From: Actinomycetota bacterium
GTDB taxonomy: Bacteria > Actinomycetota > Thermoleophilia > Gaiellales > Gaiellaceae
Direction: 5' to 3'
NCBI GenBank assembly: GCA_013698195.1
Contig: JACCVK010000180.1
Location: 1-7,622, forward strand
DNA: 7,622 nt
This document shows positions 6,122 through 7,622 of this stretch, piece after piece. The notes beneath the pieces are model-generated. The model had not been told where the DNA came from. It ran no database searches and was given only the letters and a program-made list of their open reading frames with translations. Position 1 is the first letter of the stretch. Each line of letters opens with the position of its first letter. The translations under genes and the position numbers were made by a program.

Positions 6122-6136
6122 TGAGAATCACTACTA
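6122..6136 (+). promoter_or_regulatory. Candidate Zur box (TGAGAATCA half site) before zur
   Basis: TGAGAATCACTACTA has one good Zur/Fur half site, and its other half is degenerate. It matches 10 of 15 positions of TGAAAATCATTTTCA, as remembered. It shares GAGAATC with the element in the start of znuA, in opposite orientation, and overlaps the candidate zur -10. It also contains most of a short perfect repeat GTGA-GAA-TCAC (6121-6131). Confidence 0.42.
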
Positions 6137-6137
6137 T
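6132..6137 (+). promoter_or_regulatory. Candidate -10 element for leaderless zur transcript
   Basis: TACTAT fits the TANNNT -10 pattern of actinobacterial promoters and ends 6 bases before the zur ATG at 6144. That spacing would place transcription start at or very near the A of the ATG. The lack of any Shine-Dalgarno sequence before the ATG agrees with a leaderless mRNA. Confidence 0.4.
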
Positions 6138-6143
6138 CTAGCG

Positions 6144-6599
6144 ATGAGTGCTGCCTGGGGAGAGCATGTCCGCGCCCAGCTGCGACGCTCGGGCGCGCGC
6201 ACGGGCGGCGCACGCGAGGCGGTGATCTCGCACCTGGAGGGCCAGGACTGCTGCGTCTCCGCCCAAGAGCTCTACGACCGGCTGCGGGCGGACGGGCGCA
6301 AGGTCGGGATAGCGAGCATCTACCGCGTGCTCGACCGGCTGTCCGAACTCGGACTCGTGCACCGGGTAGATCTGGGTGGCGGCGTGACGCGCTTCGAGCC
6401 CGCGCTTCCGGGCGGGGAGCATCACCACCACCTCGTCTGCGACGAATGTGGCCGAGTCGAGATGTTCGACAACGACGGCCTCGAGCGCGCACTCGAGCTC
6501 GTAGCCGGCGCCCGCGGCTACGAGCTCGCACAGCACGATGTCGTGCTCCGCGGCCTGTGCGCCGCGTGTAAGCCCGCAAGCACCGTTTCGTCAGCGTGA
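6144..6599 (+). CDS. zur: Fur-family zinc uptake regulator (Zur)
   Basis: This is a 151-residue Fur-family repressor. The N-terminal winged helix spans about residues 8-87, with GARTGGAREAVISHLEG, then VSAQELYDRLRADGRKVGIASIYRVLDRLSELGLVHRV, whose G55-I-A-S-I-Y-R-V is the recognition helix. The C-terminal dimerisation and metal domain has the His cluster H93-96 before C99-D-E-C102, and C139-A-A-C142 near the end. The two CxxC pairs form the structural Cys4 zinc site of the family. Membership in the Fur family is certain. Zur rather than Fur, Mur or PerR is inferred from its divergent position to znuACB with only 51 bases between. With zinc bound it would repress znuACB, and probably itself, through sites in the shared gap. 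I chose ATG 6144 because the frame is open further upstream, but that part runs antisense through znuA. No Shine-Dalgarno sequence is present. Confidence 0.88.
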   Translation: MSAAWGEHVRAQLRRSGARTGGAREAVISHLEGQDCCVSAQELYDRLRADGRKVGIASIYRVLDRLSELGLVHRVDLGGGVTRFEPALPGGEHHHHLVCDECGRVEMFDNDGLERALELVAGARGYELAQHDVVLRGLCAACKPASTVSSA

Positions 6600-6613
6600 G
6601 GTAGCGCTCGGGC

Positions 6614-7522
6614 CTAGTGCAGCAACGGCTTCAGCACGTCGCGCGAGATCAGGAACCCGCGCTTGACGAGCTCCTCCGATCCCTCGAACGCACGATCCTC
6701 GTGCTCGATGGAGACGACATAGTCGTACCCCGCGCGGTAGAGGGCGGCAACGAACCGATCCCAGCGAACCTCGCCGAGACCCGGTAGCCGCGGCACCTGC
6801 CACCCCATCCCGACCGACACGGTCCCGTTCCGATACAGGCCGTCGCGGTCGATCTCCATGTCCTTCGCGTGCACGTGCAGGATCTTCGAGGCGTAGTCCC
6901 GCACCACGCGCTCGTAGTCGATCATCAGCCAGACGAGATGCGAGGGATCTAGGTTGAGCCCGAAGCTCGGGCTGTCCACGATCGAGAACATCTCGTCCCA
7001 GATAGCCGGCGTGGATGCGAGATTCGTGCCGCCCGGCCACTCGTCGTACGAGAAGAGCATCGGGCAGTTCTCGATCGCGATCTGCACACCGCGCTCGCCC
7101 GCGTAGTCGACGAGGCGAGGCCAGACCTTGCGGAACTCGCGAAAGTTGCCCGGCACGTTCTTGGAGCTGTCGCGCCCGACGAAGGTCCCCACGATCGGGA
7201 CGCCCAGTTTCGCCGCGGCATCGATCACCTTCTTCAGATGCGTGTTGGCCGCGCGGCGCTCACCCGAGTCGGGATGAAGGTTGTTCGGGTAGTACGCGAG
7301 CGACGAAATCTCGAGCCCGTGCCGGAAGAGCAAGTCGCCGACCGTGTCCGGATCGAGACGGCCGACGTCGATGTGTGATGTGCCTGCGTAGCGCCGCCTC
7401 TCTCCTCCCGCGGCCGGCCAGCAGGCGATCTCGAGCATCTGAAAACCCTCGCCCGAGGCCCAGGCCGCGACCTCCTCGAGCGTACGGCGTGGAAACGGGG
7501 CAGTCAGCAAGCCGAGTCTCAT
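6614..7522 (-). CDS. Sugar phosphate isomerase/epimerase-like TIM-barrel protein (AP-endonuclease 2 / xylose isomerase-like fold)
   Basis: This 302-residue protein has the features of the xylose-isomerase-like TIM-barrel family. Strand one is MRLGLLTAPFP and is followed by GFQMLEIACWP. Probable metal ligands at strand ends are E151 (IAIENCP), D192 with H195 (GLNLDPSHLVW), H218 (ILHVHAKD) and E273 (VSIEHED). This set binds Mn2+ or Mg2+ in hydroxypyruvate isomerase, tagatose/psicose 3-epimerase and inosose dehydratase relatives, which interconvert keto sugars or inositol derivatives. All four residues are present, so it is probably active, but the substrate cannot be named. AGGTG lies 5 bases before the start on the minus strand, and the ATG overlaps the stop of an upstream gene (ATGA). 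Its 3' end lies 14 bases from the zur stop, tail to tail, with no visible terminator. Confidence 0.88.
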   Translation of the reverse strand: MRLGLLTAPFPRRTLEEVAAWASGEGFQMLEIACWPAAGGERRRYAGTSHIDVGRLDPDTVGDLLFRHGLEISSLAYYPNNLHPDSGERRAANTHLKKVIDAAAKLGVPIVGTFVGRDSSKNVPGNFREFRKVWPRLVDYAGERGVQIAIENCPMLFSYDEWPGGTNLASTPAIWDEMFSIVDSPSFGLNLDPSHLVWLMIDYERVVRDYASKILHVHAKDMEIDRDGLYRNGTVSVGMGWQVPRLPGLGEVRWDRFVAALYRAGYDYVVSIEHEDRAFEGSEELVKRGFLISRDVLKPLLH

Positions 7523-7622
7523 GCGGGCACCTGGGAAGCCGCCGCCGCCCGCTTCGCCGCGGCGCTCGTCCTCCGCCGCACGACGCGCTCGGTGCGACGA
7601 ACGTGCTTGCGCGCTTCCGAGC
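7519..7622 (-). CDS. C-terminal tail of an unidentified protein, 5' end outside window
   Basis: On the minus strand an open frame enters at the window edge (first full codon ends at 7620) and stops with TGA at 7521-7519. It gives 33 residues, SEARKHVRRTERVVRRR followed by an Ala/Lys-rich end, that are strongly basic and helical in character. The stop overlaps the ATG of the TIM-barrel gene as ATGA, the usual sign of translational coupling, which is the main reason to believe it. The tail is too short and low in complexity to assign. In similar operons an oxidoreductase, transporter or kinase for the same sugar would be typical. Confidence 0.55.
   Translation of the reverse strand, partial: SEARKHVRRTERVVRRRTSAAAKRAAAASQVPA

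Larger units (their letters stand above)
6093..6143. promoter_or_regulatory. Divergent znuA-zur promoter/operator region
   Basis: This 51-base gap separates the two divergent start codons and must hold both promoters unless they lie inside the genes. It is clearly richer in A/T than the surroundings near the zur end. On the minus strand TATACA (6108-6103) could serve as the znuA -10. On the plus strand TACTAT (6132-6137) could serve as the zur -10. No good TTGACA-like -35 is visible for either. Neither gene has a Shine-Dalgarno sequence in the gap. Confidence 0.6.

Noticed and set aside
5583..6143. Plus-strand open frame continuous with zur that would extend it by 187 residues
   Set aside because: It is the antisense of znuA, whose metal ligands and signal are intact. 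The Fur-family domain starts just after ATG 6144.
1..7622. CRISPR arrays, tRNA or rRNA genes, transposase remnants, attachment sites
   Set aside because: No direct repeats with regular spacing, no tRNA-like cloverleaf with an expected CCA or T-loop sequence, and no transposase or integrase motifs seen in any frame. Base composition looks even across the window.

Overview
This window looks like chromosomal DNA of a high-GC Gram-positive-type bacterium. GC is high throughout, third codon positions are strongly G/C, genes are packed with overlapping start and stop codons, and the lipoprotein signals are bacterial. The style suggests an Actinomycetota lineage, perhaps Thermoleophilia. That placement is an inference from composition and protein flavour only.

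Region 1 (1-3768, plus strand) is a tightly coupled catabolic operon. It holds the end of a classical short-chain dehydrogenase, an FAH-family enzyme that closely resembles 2-keto-3-deoxy-sugar-acid dehydratases (KdaD type), an aldehyde dehydrogenase of the alpha-ketoglutarate-semialdehyde type, an extended-SDR NAD-dependent epimerase/dehydrogenase that appears to start at TTG, and a small lipoprotein of unknown function. Each gene overlaps the next by 1-8 bases. The dehydratase and aldehyde dehydrogenase together suggest a Weimberg-type route. In that route a pentose or similar sugar is oxidised to a sugar acid, dehydrated twice and oxidised to 2-oxoglutarate without phosphorylation.

Region 2 (3750-6599) is a zinc-uptake locus. 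On the minus strand lie znuA (binding lipoprotein), znuC (ATPase) and znuB (permease), overlapping by 10 and 8 bases. Divergently, on the plus strand, lies a Fur-family regulator that is very probably Zur. The 51-base gap between znuA and zur carries inverted repeats and -10-like hexamers close to both start codons. Neither gene has a visible Shine-Dalgarno sequence, so both may be made from leaderless or nearly leaderless mRNAs controlled by Zur.

Region 3 (6614-7622, minus strand) holds a sugar-phosphate-isomerase/epimerase-like TIM-barrel protein. Upstream of it is the basic C-terminal tail of a further gene, joined by an ATGA overlap. This is probably the end of a second carbohydrate operon running into the window from the right.

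There is no gene-free stretch above 60 bases. I see no tRNA, rRNA, CRISPR array, insertion sequence or convincing terminator. I did not find an evidently new defence or mobile system. The most useful leads are the zur/znuA control region, the unknown lipoprotein at the end of the sugar operon, and the actinobacterial KdaD-type pathway cassette.
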